DNA from: Clostridia bacterium
GTDB taxonomy: Bacteria > Bacillota > Clostridia > Christensenellales > Borkfalkiaceae
Length of the DNA: 60,039 bases
Assembly (NCBI GenBank): GCA_900770945.1
Contig: CAAGME010000035.1
Location: 1-60,039, forward strand
Reading direction: 5' to 3'
The translations under genes and the position numbers were made by a program. The notes beneath the pieces were generated by a model. That model was not told the DNA's origin, did not search any database, and worked only from the letters and a program-made list of their open reading frames with translations. Shown here one piece after another: positions 40,442-49,220 of the stretch (position 1 is the stretch's first letter; the number at the start of each line of letters is the position of its first letter).

Positions 40442-41890
40442 TCAGCTAAGAACTTTTTTACAATCCTTACAAGTAACCGTTCCGTCTTCTCCGGTTACCT
40501 TATTGACATGGTTGTCGGGGTTAATCGGTATTATAACGGACGGATCCACTTCTTTTGTTCCTTCTTCGTCTTCAAAGTATGTTTTACACATCGAGCAGTA
40601 ATAACAATCTTTTGTTAAGCCAATTGCCGAACAAGTCGCTTCACAAGCGGTTTTTAGCTTCATGTTATGAATTTCAACCTGTTCGAAAGTTCCTTCTTCG
40701 GAAAAAATAACAAACGACTGGAAGTTATGCGCACCCGTAACGTCTTTTATGGGCGTTTGAGCAAACTGTACGACATTTGCGCCCGCTTTCAAGTCTATCT
40801 CGCCTACTATAAGCAGAGAATAATTGTTCCAATCGTACGCGTCGCTTCCCGGACACATAACCGTTTCGTCTTCGAACTTGACGCCGTTCACCGTCATATT
40901 GAACTGTTTAGCAAAAAGCTGATTGTTCTTAGAACTTGAAATGACAACGCCGAATTTAACCCTTCTGTCGGCATCCGCCATTATTTTGTATCTAACGGTA
41001 GTCGTCTTTTTCCAGGTTACGCCTATGCCGTCCTTTTCGCCGTTTATACCTCTCGACGCATAAGTTCTCGAATCAAGCACGGAGAATATACTTGCCTTAT
41101 GAGTGCCGCTTTCGCATTTGCACTTTTTGGCACAACCGGAATTGACGCAAGAAAAATTAGTGCAGCCACCGCAAGTCGCGCAAACGGATTTACAAGTATG
41201 CGGGACCTGTTCTGCTTGTTTTAAAACGTACTTAGCCGTTTCTTCCGGATATGCAATCTGAATACTGTCGAATTCGTGTCCCGCGTCATTATTAGCTACG
41301 AAAGTTATAACGTTTTCCTTTTCTTTGAGATTTATGCACCCGAGATTAACCGCCGCAACGGAACCGTCAAGTGCAGCAGGGATAAAGGAATTTCGATTAA
41401 GCTTTTCACCATTAAACGTTGTCGTTATAACATCGGTAAATTTTTCCTTTTGCGCGCTTGAAGCAACATGCGCGGTCAAGTTGACCCTTGCCGGGGTTTT
41501 TGCGTAAATTTTATACGATACCGCCCCTTCGTTGTTCTTCGTGAACCCGCGATAAACTTTTTCGGTAGTATCGTAGGTAAAGCTCGTTTTCGCAACGCTT
41601 ATGTCGCTGATTTTGAAAGTAGTCGCGTAAGCGTACGTTCCGCCGCACTTATTGACGCAAGCGGCTTCTTCGCACTCCGTATCGAGGCACAAACCGCAGT
41701 CGGGGCATTTGCTTTCGCAAACGTGAGCCGTGGTACCGCCCGACGAATTGCCGCCCGCCGAGGAACTACCGGGTTTCGCCCCGCCCGAAGACGAATTATC
41801 GCCGTCACCCGCGCAACCGGTAAGAGCAACGGAAAACGCGATAAGCACGCAAACAGCCAAACTAAGTATTGATTTAAACTTTCTTTTCAT
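40442..41890 (-). CDS. Cysteine-rich surface lipoprotein
   Basis: 482 residues, lipoprotein (lipobox LTGC) with an Asn/Ser/Gly linker. It contains three cysteine-rich stretches: one near residue 60 (CESKCPDCGLCLDTECEEAAC), a second near 228 (CKSVCATCGGCTNFSC) and a C-terminal CEATCSAIGLTKDCYYC plus TCKDCKK. Between them are beta-rich segments (YATTFKISDISVAKTSFT and NVVQFAQTPIKD) that resemble carbohydrate-binding modules. Follows GH3-3 by 12 bases in the same operon. Binding to a glycan or stabilisation by disulfides or metals is inferred. Confidence 0.7.
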   Translation of the reverse strand: MKRKFKSILSLAVCVLIAFSVALTGCAGDGDNSSSGGAKPGSSSAGGNSSGGTTAHVCESKCPDCGLCLDTECEEAACVNKCGGTYAYATTFKISDISVAKTSFTYDTTEKVYRGFTKNNEGAVSYKIYAKTPARVNLTAHVASSAQKEKFTDVITTTFNGEKLNRNSFIPAALDGSVAAVNLGCINLKEKENVITFVANNDAGHEFDSIQIAYPEETAKYVLKQAEQVPHTCKSVCATCGGCTNFSCVNSGCAKKCKCESGTHKASIFSVLDSRTYASRGINGEKDGIGVTWKKTTTVRYKIMADADRRVKFGVVISSSKNNQLFAKQFNMTVNGVKFEDETVMCPGSDAYDWNNYSLLIVGEIDLKAGANVVQFAQTPIKDVTGAHNFQSFVIFSEEGTFEQVEIHNMKLKTACEATCSAIGLTKDCYYCSMCKTYFEDEEGTKEVDPSVIIPINPDNHVNKVTGEDGTVTCKDCKKVLS

Positions 41891-41902
41891 AATAAACCCT
41901 CC

Positions 41903-44900
41903 TTAACGGATATTATTTTTTTTGTTGATAAAAGTTAAAACGAAGCCGCAAACTGTAACAAGCAAGCAAACGGCAGTTACTATCCACAACGCCGTCCGAA
42001 CGGTGTAAAGCGTATTATAATACCAAGGCGTGACGTATTCGAAGCGCGTACTGTCGTCTACCCCGTTCATCGCCGCGGAATTTGCAACGGTATAAAGTAT
42101 TCTGTGAGCGGATTCTCTCAAAGCCGTTGCAACGGTTGCGTTTTTCGTATAGTTTCCCCACATTTCGGTGTCGTCCTTTGTGCCTCTGAGCCACAAATCG
42201 TTGCCTGCAATAATGGCTTCCGCGCGCGCGTCGCCGACTCTCATATAGTCTCCGCCGGCAGCATCAGTTTCGACTATTCCGACAAATCCCCATTCCGTTC
42301 TTAAAACGTCGGTTAAAATGCCTTTATGTCTGCCGACCCATGTACAACCGAGCCTGTTTAAAGCCGACATAACGCCGTTTGCCTTGCCTTCCGTAACGGC
42401 GGCTTCGAAGGCTTTAAGATAAATCTCTCTTACCGACTGCTCGTTTGCCCAGGTTGTAGTTCCGCAACGGTTTATTTCTTGATCGTTTAAAGCAAAATGC
42501 TTAATATTTACAATCGCGCCACGCTTTTGTAAACCCTTTACCTCCGCGCAAAGTATCTGTCCGGATAAAAATCCGTCTTCGGAAAAATATTCCCAGTTTC
42601 TGCCGCCGTAAGCCGAGCGGTGTATGCCCGCGCCCGTGCCGTAAATTTCGCCGACGCCGGCGTGAAGCATTTCCATTCCGAAAGCGTCGCAAACTTTTTC
42701 AACAAGCGCGTCGTCAAAGGTAGAAGCAAGAACTACTCCGCACGGAAAGCACATAAATGTTTTTACATCCGCCGTTTTGCTGTTTTTGACTCCCGCAGGA
42801 CCGTCATGAGCGACAACCGACGGGGCGTTCACGCTCTTTACGCTCGATATAGAATGATTGCCGAGTCCGCAAAGGCTTATGGTTTCTTTCCATGAAAGCT
42901 GATCTAAAAGATTTTCCCACAAAGGATTATCATACGGCAACCCTTTAAGCATAATAAGCGAAAGCTGCCCGTTAGACGAAGTTATCTCGCCGTACTTAGG
43001 CATAACCTTAGATTCGTCTTCCCATTTATCTATCCCCGTGGCAAGCTGCATATCTGCAACGAATGTTTTATTTATAGCAATCATTTTGACGTTCGTTTTC
43101 GGATAAGTCGCCTGCCAATCGTTCCGCGAAAGATACGTTATCTTTTGGTCTTGCGTTCCTGCATAAAGATTGATATCCGTATCGTCGAAGCGGTTTGTGA
43201 CTTCCTTACCCGTATAGGAGGATACGGAGTATTTTTTTAAGTCGTCCTTATTGATAACGTGCTTAAACGCAAGCGTCTTTTCGCCGTCCGTCGATTTGCC
43301 GTAACTATCGGTCATTCCGTCTTTCGCGGCGTAACCCTTTAAAGAGAGAATGTTATTGAGCGCGTCGTGCGCGTCAAACCCTATCGCAAAATAATAGTCG
43401 CCTTTTTCGAGAATGTAAGTTTTTGCGTTATAACTGTCGTAAGTTTTAAGCTCCGCGCCTTTAACCGTTATCGTGACCGGTTCCGATTTGCCCGGGTCGA
43501 TAATGCCGGTTTTCGCATATCCGGCAAGCTCTACGGAAGCTTTTTCTATTGCGTTTGCCTTGTCGTATTCGGTATACGGCTTCTGAATATACGCTTGTAC
43601 CGCGGTTTTGCCCGCAACGGAGCCGGTGTTTTTGACTTCAACCGTGATTTCGTAATTTTCGCCGACCTTTTTCATCTTAGCCGAAGAATATTCGAAAGTC
43701 GTATAAGAAAGTCCGTAGCCGAACGGATACAAAACCTCGTCGGAATACTTCCATTCGTTTTTGCCGTTGACGACTCCTACGTTTGCCGCCGCGTTTCCGC
43801 TTTTCATAACCGTATCTTCGTATCTCGTTTCGTAATAACGGTATCCTACGTAAATGCCTTCCTGGTAAACCATATAGGCATGATGATATGCATTTTTAGC
43901 CTTGTTGTCGGCAGGAAGCGAACCGTAACGCGTGAATTCGAAGTCACCCGTATTAACTACCGACGGGGCAGAATCGGTGTTATAGGCGTAAGTATCCACG
44001 AGCCTGCCGCTCGGATTCACTTTGCCGCTCATCACGTCGTATATGGCGGCAAACGAAGCGTTTCCGCCCATTCCTGCCCATAAGATTGCATCTAAGCCGT
44101 ATGAATTTATCGTTTTCATAGCCATTGGCGTTCCGGTATTAAGAACGAGAATAACCTTTTTGAAAACGTTTTGCTGTTTCAACTTTATAAGCGCGGAAAT
44201 TGTATCGCACTCGTTTTTTGTTAGTTCAAGATAGTTGTCATCGACATGCTCGTCACTTGTGCGTACGCTCGTATCGAACCAAGTGTCGCCGTCTTCGCCT
44301 CCGTTTCTCGTGATAAAGTATACCGCGGCGTCGCCATAACTTGCAAACGAATAGCCCGCGGCGGTGTTCACCGCGCTCCAAGCCTTTTCGTTTACCAAAA
44401 ATTCTTTATAATGGCTTGCCGGAGAAATTCTTTCCCATATTTGCTTATTTTCATATACTCCGCTGAGCGTCGGATTAACGGTAAATTTGTTCTCCGACTC
44501 GAACTTTCCTTTCAAGTCTTTAAAATCGCTTATCGATACTCCTACGTTTCCGGAACCGAAGCCGGAATAAAGCCAATTAGCCGCCTTAGACGAAACGCCG
44601 AAAAAGCTCAGCTTATCGCCTTCTTTAAGCGGCAAAGCGTTGTTTTCGTTCTTCAAAAGCACCGCGCCGTCGGCGGCGGCTTGTTCGGAAACCTTCATAG
44701 AGTTTTCACGCATCTTAACGTCGTCGTAAGTTTTTCCGTCTTCCTTGTAAAAATCCGACTTATAATACTCCGTATCGCCGCTTTCCTCGCCTTTAACCAT
44801 TTCGTAAGGATTGATGCCGAGCGCGTAGTTTATGTTGCCCTCGTTTTCCTTAACGTAGCTTTCGCCGACGATAGAAATGACGAGCGCGAACGCGAAAAAT

Positions 44901-44953
44901 ATCGTTATAACGCCCCAAACCTGTTTGTTGAAGATTTTAGAAAGTATTTTCAT
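41903..44953 (-). CDS. Membrane-anchored GH3 glycosidase 3 (permuted domains)
   Basis: 1016 residues with the same layout: N-terminal span, GH3 C-terminal domain (AAADGAVLLKNENNALPL), fibronectin-like domain after YPFGYGLSYTTFE (near 409), GH3 N-terminal domain (NPLWENLLDQLSWKET near 674), KHFALNDQEINR with the K-H substrate motif, nucleophile region IVETDAAGGDY near 892 (TD rather than SD), and a C-terminal span. Start overlaps the partner gene as ATGA. Probable surface beta-glycosidase, most divergent of the three at the active site. Confidence 0.87.
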   Translation of the reverse strand: MKILSKIFNKQVWGVITIFFAFALVISIVGESYVKENEGNINYALGINPYEMVKGEESGDTEYYKSDFYKEDGKTYDDVKMRENSMKVSEQAAADGAVLLKNENNALPLKEGDKLSFFGVSSKAANWLYSGFGSGNVGVSISDFKDLKGKFESENKFTVNPTLSGVYENKQIWERISPASHYKEFLVNEKAWSAVNTAAGYSFASYGDAAVYFITRNGGEDGDTWFDTSVRTSDEHVDDNYLELTKNECDTISALIKLKQQNVFKKVILVLNTGTPMAMKTINSYGLDAILWAGMGGNASFAAIYDVMSGKVNPSGRLVDTYAYNTDSAPSVVNTGDFEFTRYGSLPADNKAKNAYHHAYMVYQEGIYVGYRYYETRYEDTVMKSGNAAANVGVVNGKNEWKYSDEVLYPFGYGLSYTTFEYSSAKMKKVGENYEITVEVKNTGSVAGKTAVQAYIQKPYTEYDKANAIEKASVELAGYAKTGIIDPGKSEPVTITVKGAELKTYDSYNAKTYILEKGDYYFAIGFDAHDALNNILSLKGYAAKDGMTDSYGKSTDGEKTLAFKHVINKDDLKKYSVSSYTGKEVTNRFDDTDINLYAGTQDQKITYLSRNDWQATYPKTNVKMIAINKTFVADMQLATGIDKWEDESKVMPKYGEITSSNGQLSLIMLKGLPYDNPLWENLLDQLSWKETISLCGLGNHSISSVKSVNAPSVVAHDGPAGVKNSKTADVKTFMCFPCGVVLASTFDDALVEKVCDAFGMEMLHAGVGEIYGTGAGIHRSAYGGRNWEYFSEDGFLSGQILCAEVKGLQKRGAIVNIKHFALNDQEINRCGTTTWANEQSVREIYLKAFEAAVTEGKANGVMSALNRLGCTWVGRHKGILTDVLRTEWGFVGIVETDAAGGDYMRVGDARAEAIIAGNDLWLRGTKDDTEMWGNYTKNATVATALRESAHRILYTVANSAAMNGVDDSTRFEYVTPWYYNTLYTVRTALWIVTAVCLLVTVCGFVLTFINKKNNIR

Positions 44954-45234
44954 GAGTTTTCGCCTCCGAGAGGTTTTTCCTCTTTTTTAAAGACCGTCTT
45001 TTCCTTTTTCGCTTTAACGCCGAAAACGCTGAGAACCACCGTTCCCGCAAGAAAAACTATCGCGAGAAAGAAAATGAGAGTCTGATACCATGTTCCGAAA
45101 AGGCTTGCAGTGCCGTTCGTTTCCGCTTCGATTCTGTTTAAAATTACAAACACAACGGTTGCGGCAACGATAAGATAAAAGGTTATCACGCCCGAAAGCC
45201 CCGCCAAAAATCCCCAGGGGACTTTTTTCTTCAT
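44950..45234 (-). CDS. Small membrane protein paired with GH3-3
   Basis: 94 residues with two membrane spans (about 10-32 and 48-70) and a lysine-rich tail (KAKKEKTVFKKEEKPLGGENS). The ATGA overlap with GH3-3 couples translation. It is shorter than the other two partners (four spans each), so the pairing is positional rather than clearly homologous. Confidence 0.72.
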   Translation of the reverse strand: MKKKVPWGFLAGLSGVITFYLIVAATVVFVILNRIEAETNGTASLFGTWYQTLIFFLAIVFLAGTVVLSVFGVKAKKEKTVFKKEEKPLGGENS

Positions 45235-45324
45235 AGTTTAAAGTTGCTCCTTTATCTGAATTTTATTCGGGTTTTTGTTCCCGAGCAAAGGATAAACGCG
45301 CGCTGAATGTCCCTTGCGCTTTTA

Positions 45325-45363
45325 ATTATACAAAATGCAACCGCCTTGTCAATAGCGGTTGCA
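45325..45363 (-). promoter_or_regulatory. Promoter with interrupted palindrome before GH3-3
   Basis: Minus-strand TTGACA (45347-45352), 16 bp, TATAAT (45325-45330). A 9-bp inverted repeat TGCAACCGC/GCGGTTGCA (45336-45363, 10-bp centre) overlaps the -35 box. This arrangement suits a repressor. The TTGCAAT repeats of the other GH3 promoters are absent. Confidence 0.7.
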
Positions 45364-45388
45364 CATTCTCTCGTTTCAAATGAATATT

Positions 45389-46750
45389 TTATTTTTTTTG
45401 CTCCCGAATGTCGGTTTTCGGCATCGGAAGAAGCACGTCGAGCTTAAAAAGACCGTTTTTTGCTTCTATGGTTACGTCGCCGCCGTACTTTTCGACTACG
45501 CTCGAAATGCTCGTCATTCCGAATCCGTGGTTTTCCTTGTCGGTTTTATCGGTAAGCGGCAAGCCGCGCTCGTCAAAGTTTATATCGCCAAAGTAGTAAT
45601 TGCTTTCCGCAATCGACACGAACCCGCCCGACTTTGTGACGTTTAAGCTTATGCACCGTTTTTCGCCGTCGTCAAGCTTTAAAACAGCTTCTATCGCGTT
45701 GTCTAAAATATTGACGAAAAGCGCGTAAATATCACCCTTTTTCATGAAAGCGAGCGGTGCGCCGTCCGCAAGACAGGTTATTTTTATTTTCCTTTCGCGG
45801 CACAAAAGACTTTTTTCCGTGAGTATTATGTCGAGAACTTCGTTGCCCGTTTTCACGCTTGCGTCGTAAACGGATATGGCTTCGGTTATCTCGTCCAGCT
45901 CCTCGGCGTCAATTCTGCCCGCCTCGGCGATTTTAGTCATTCTGCGCTTTAAGTCGTGGCATTTTACGTTGATTAAGTCTATATTCTTTTTTTGAAGCGC
46001 GTATTGCCGCTCGGCTTGGCGAAGCATTTCGGCGGAACGCGTCATTTCTATCTGCAAATCCTTTTCCGATATAAGGTTAATCTGGATATAGAAAACGAGT
46101 ACGCAACACATTATGTTGTAAATGCTCACCACGAGGTTGTACGTTCTGTCGGATTCCGCGTCGTAAACTATTACGGCATTTAAAATTATATCCACAAGCA
46201 GAATAAACGCGCCGAACAAAAGCATTGTGTTGCTTTTGAGTTTCAGCTCCTCCCCGCCCGCAAGCCTTTTGCCGAAGGAGAGGAACATCGCAACGTAGCC
46301 CACGACGTATATATCGATGTAAATTAGGCAGACAAGCAACGTGCCTTTATTGAACGAAGAAAAGTCGAGTATATCGGGCGCGTACATATCGACCCCGCCC
46401 GTTAAAGAAAACGCGTTGATTATCACCGTGAAAATTTCATACAGACAGTGTTGAAGCGTATATGAAGTGAGCGCGTAAAAAAGGGCGGCGGAAAAGGAAA
46501 GTTCGTACACGAAAACGAGCGACAAAAGCGTTACCGCAAAAAGCGACAAAAACATGAGCGAAGAGTATTGCCAAGTATAAGTCGTGTCCTTAGGCTCCGG
46601 GAAAACAACCGCCACGATATAGCAAACCGCTATCGAAAGAGCGACGCGCAAAACAAAATGCGAACGCTTTTTCTTTTTTGCCGTGAAAAGTATTTCCGCG
46701 ATTATAATCTCCGTCATAAACAAAAGTTTATACCAAAAAAGCGCGCTCAT
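45389..46750 (-). CDS. GHKL-type sensor histidine kinase (AgrC-like)
   Basis: 453 residues. Five to seven N-terminal spans (to about residue 220) form a sensor, then a helical stretch with the phospho-acceptor KCHDLKRRM and an ATPase domain with the N box NILDNAIEAVLKLDD and G box NHGFGMTSISS, as in AgrC-type kinases. Its start overlaps the regulator stop by 4 bases, so the pair is co-translated. The signal might be a peptide or an extracellular sugar; neither is visible here. Confidence 0.87.
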   Translation of the reverse strand: MSALFWYKLLFMTEIIIAEILFTAKKKKRSHFVLRVALSIAVCYIVAVVFPEPKDTTYTWQYSSLMFLSLFAVTLLSLVFVYELSFSAALFYALTSYTLQHCLYEIFTVIINAFSLTGGVDMYAPDILDFSSFNKGTLLVCLIYIDIYVVGYVAMFLSFGKRLAGGEELKLKSNTMLLFGAFILLVDIILNAVIVYDAESDRTYNLVVSIYNIMCCVLVFYIQINLISEKDLQIEMTRSAEMLRQAERQYALQKKNIDLINVKCHDLKRRMTKIAEAGRIDAEELDEITEAISVYDASVKTGNEVLDIILTEKSLLCRERKIKITCLADGAPLAFMKKGDIYALFVNILDNAIEAVLKLDDGEKRCISLNVTKSGGFVSIAESNYYFGDINFDERGLPLTDKTDKENHGFGMTSISSVVEKYGGDVTIEAKNGLFKLDVLLPMPKTDIREQKK

Positions 46751-47466
46751 CTTCCGCCTCCTAAGGCAAGGAAAGTGTTCAGCGCGCGCAAAAACTCCTT
46801 CTTTTTCGGCGCGGATATCGCGAGCGCGTCACCGTCTACGTACACAAAGTTGCCGTTTATTTCCGTCACGAACGCAAGGTTGACAAAATAACACTGATTA
46901 CATAAGGCAAACGAGGGCGAAGAGAAAATTTCCGTAACGCTTTTGAGCGTTCCCGTACCCGTAACGTTGCCGTCAAGCGTATGGTAAACGAGCGTGTGCC
47001 GCATAATTTCGACGTATTTGAGCCGTTTCTCGCTCACCAATCTCTTTCCTTGCCGCGAAGCCACCCATACCTCGCGTTTTTTCCGCGAGTTAAGGCAATT
47101 TATCACGCGGTCGAACTTCATGCGAAAATCAAAATACGTGACGGGTTTTACCATAAAATCGAATGCGGCAACCTCGTAACCGTTCACGGCGTACTGAGCA
47201 AGATTAGTGCAGAACACCACGAGAACGTCGCTCCCTTCGCTCCGCAAAGTCTTTACGACTTTAAGTCCGTCGTCGCCGGGCATTTCGATATCCATGAAAA
47301 CGACGTCGAACTTTTTTTGGGAAGAGAGGAAATTTTCCCCGCACGAAAACGCCGCCGTTTCCACTTTCAAAGCGTTTTCCTCGGCGTATTTTTCAAGGTA
47401 TTTTTTCAGTTTTATCGCACTGTCTTTTTCGTCCTCCACGATGGCGACCGACACGGGTTTTTCCAT
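46747..47466 (-). CDS. LytTR-family response regulator
   Basis: 239 residues: receiver domain with the phospho-acceptor VVFMDIEMPG (Asp near residue 59) and the conserved VKPV lysine near 106, then a LytTR DNA-binding domain (EIMRHTLVYHTLDG to the C terminus). LytTR proteins bind direct repeats two helical turns apart, which fits the TTGCAAT repeats before the GH3-2 operon and the esterase gene; this link is inferred, not shown. Confidence 0.9.
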   Translation of the reverse strand: MEKPVSVAIVEDEKDSAIKLKKYLEKYAEENALKVETAAFSCGENFLSSQKKFDVVFMDIEMPGDDGLKVVKTLRSEGSDVLVVFCTNLAQYAVNGYEVAAFDFMVKPVTYFDFRMKFDRVINCLNSRKKREVWVASRQGKRLVSEKRLKYVEIMRHTLVYHTLDGNVTGTGTLKSVTEIFSSPSFALCNQCYFVNLAFVTEINGNFVYVDGDALAISAPKKKEFLRALNTFLALGGGR

Positions 47467-47503
47467 GAATTTTAACCTCTGCTCGTCAATAAGTTTTTTT
47501 ATT

Positions 47504-47532
47504 ATTTTACAACAGACTTTTCAATTTGTCAA
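47504..47532 (-). promoter_or_regulatory. Promoter for the two-component pair
   Basis: Minus-strand TTGACA (47527-47532), 17 bp, TAAAAT (47504-47509), 38 bases from the regulator start. Confidence 0.7.
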
Positions 47533-47613
47533 TACCTGTTTTAAAATTGTTCATATTCTCCCGTTCGAGCTGCATATTCTCTTGCCTTTATCCGATAAAA
47601 AGCCTAATCAACG

Positions 47614-47656
47614 GTTAAAAAAACGTCGCGGATTGCAAAAAAACACAATCTGCGAC
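47614..47656 (-). terminator. Terminator of the KDPG aldolase gene
   Basis: Minus-strand hairpin with arms GTCGCAGATTG and CAATCCGCGAC (one mismatch) followed by T7, directly beyond the eda stop. Confidence 0.75.
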
Positions 47657-47679
47657 AGTTCTTTTTTAATTTAAAAAAA

Positions 47680-48303
47680 TTATTTTTCGTTTACGAGGCG
47701 GACAAAACGTTCGGCGTTGCTTTTGACGGCGGCAAAATCGTTTTCTTTTACGCCTTTAAGGAGCGGGGAGGACACGGCAAGAGCGAACGCGCCGGCTTTG
47801 AGCCATTCTTTGGCATTGTCCTCGGTTATGCCCGCGCTTGCAAGAACCTGCAACCCGCAAAACGGCGCGCGCAAATCGGAAACAATACGAGGCGGGAAAA
47901 CGCTTGCGGGAAACAGTTTTACGGCTTTCGCCCCTGCGCGGACGGCGGTTAAAATCTCGGTGGGAGTCATAACGCCGGGGATAACGGTCAAGCCCTCGTT
48001 CACGCAATAACCTATCACGCCTTCGTCAACGGCGGGGGTTAAAATGAATTTTGCGCCCGCGCGTTTTGCCGCCGCGGCGGTCGCCTCGTCGGTAACGGTA
48101 CCTGCGCCGATAAGGAACTTATCGCCGTATTTTGCGACTTTTCCCCTTAAAAGCCGCTTGGCAAAAGGCATATTGAATGCTACCTCTACGCAATTTATTC
48201 CGCCGGCGACAAGCGCGTCGAACGCGCGCGATGCTTTGTCGTAATCGTCAAGTCTGACGACGGCTATAATCTTACTCTTTTTTATTTCTTCAAATACGTT
48301 CAT
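47680..48303 (-). CDS. eda: 2-dehydro-3-deoxy-phosphogluconate (KDPG/KHG) aldolase
   Basis: 207 residues of the class I aldolase family, which splits KDPG or KHG to pyruvate plus a second product. The Schiff-base lysine sits in VKLFPASVF, the general acid region is CVEVAFN, and GTVTDEATAAAAKRAGA is typical. In a sugar-utilising organism it would serve uronate or Entner-Doudoroff catabolism. kdgK is not present, so the complete pathway is not shown. Confidence 0.94.
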   Translation of the reverse strand: MNVFEEIKKSKIIAVVRLDDYDKASRAFDALVAGGINCVEVAFNMPFAKRLLRGKVAKYGDKFLIGAGTVTDEATAAAAKRAGAKFILTPAVDEGVIGYCVNEGLTVIPGVMTPTEILTAVRAGAKAVKLFPASVFPPRIVSDLRAPFCGLQVLASAGITEDNAKEWLKAGAFALAVSSPLLKGVKENDFAAVKSNAERFVRLVNEK

Positions 48304-48371
48304 AGTAATTAGATTTTATCACAGCCGCAGTCAAATGTCAAGCTCATAAACGATTATAGCCGCTATTAAGC

Positions 48372-49220
48372 CTATAAGCCGAGCCTTTCAACCTCTTTTT
48401 CAACGCTTTCGTAAATGCGCCCCTCGTTTTTGAGTTTTATGACGTCGAAGAGCGAAAGCCGTTTGATTTTCCCGGTTTTCTTTATTATTTCAAGCTCGAA
48501 AAACCCGTTACCAACGCGGAAAAGTTCCCTCACTTTAACGTCCTCTCCGACGGCGATAATACGCACTTCGCGAGGAGTTTTCAGCTCCGCAAAGGTAAGC
48601 GAACAAAAAATCCGGACGTAATCGCACTCGTCGGAAACGCGGACGTTGCCGCACAACATAAACGCCGAAAAAAACAGGAGAGAAATATTCGTCACGCCCG
48701 AAAAGCAAGAATACGCGAAAAGAGCCAAAAACACGCCGCCGAGCGCAAGCCCTAAGCCTTTCACTATCTTCAACGCCGTTTTGCGCTTTAATTTTTGAGA
48801 AAGCGTCGCAAGAAGTATTCGCCCGCCGTCGAGCGGAAAACACGGCAGAAGGTTGATTGTCGCGACGGCAAGGCTCGAAAACGCCGCAAGCTCGGTGAAA
48901 GGATACGTTTCGGGCAGCACCCACCAAAGCCCAAAAAACACAAAGACGGTCGCAAGGTTTACAAGCGGTCCCGCAAAGGCTATTTTTACTTCGTCCTTAT
49001 AAGAAAAACTTTGGGTTTTGCCGCTTATAATACAGCCGTAAGGCATAAGCGTTATTTTTTCGAGCCGATAGCCGAGCCGCGCGGCAACGAATGAATGACC
49101 TATTTCGTGAATGACGGCAACTATCGTGAACGATATAAAAGAAAATACTTTGCCCGTAAAAGCAAAGTATAATCCGAACGCGAAAAACAGAGGGTGTACG
49201 CTTACCTTTATTTTTCCCAT
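48372..49220 (-). CDS. Site-2 (M50) membrane metalloprotease, SpoIVFB-like
   Basis: 282 residues with several membrane spans. Zinc motif HEIGH near residue 40 and a PLDGGR motif near 124 correspond to the HExxH and NPDG elements of M50 proteases. In Bacillus SpoIVFB cleaves pro-sigma-K late in sporulation. The overlap (13 bases) with an M23-like partner matches the SpoIVFA-SpoIVFB pairing. The variant PLDGGR is normal in the SpoIVFB branch. Function as spore protease is inferred by context. Confidence 0.85.
   Translation of the reverse strand: MGKIKVSVHPLFFAFGLYFAFTGKVFSFISFTIVAVIHEIGHSFVAARLGYRLEKITLMPYGCIISGKTQSFSYKDEVKIAFAGPLVNLATVFVFFGLWWVLPETYPFTELAAFSSLAVATINLLPCFPLDGGRILLATLSQKLKRKTALKIVKGLGLALGGVFLALFAYSCFSGVTNISLLFFSAFMLCGNVRVSDECDYVRIFCSLTFAELKTPREVRIIAVGEDVKVRELFRVGNGFFELEIIKKTGKIKRLSLFDVIKLKNEGRIYESVEKEVERLGL

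Noticed and set aside
44246..45085. 279-residue plus-strand frame opposite GH3-3 and its partner
   Set aside because: Overlaps two well-supported genes and lacks any recognisable domain.
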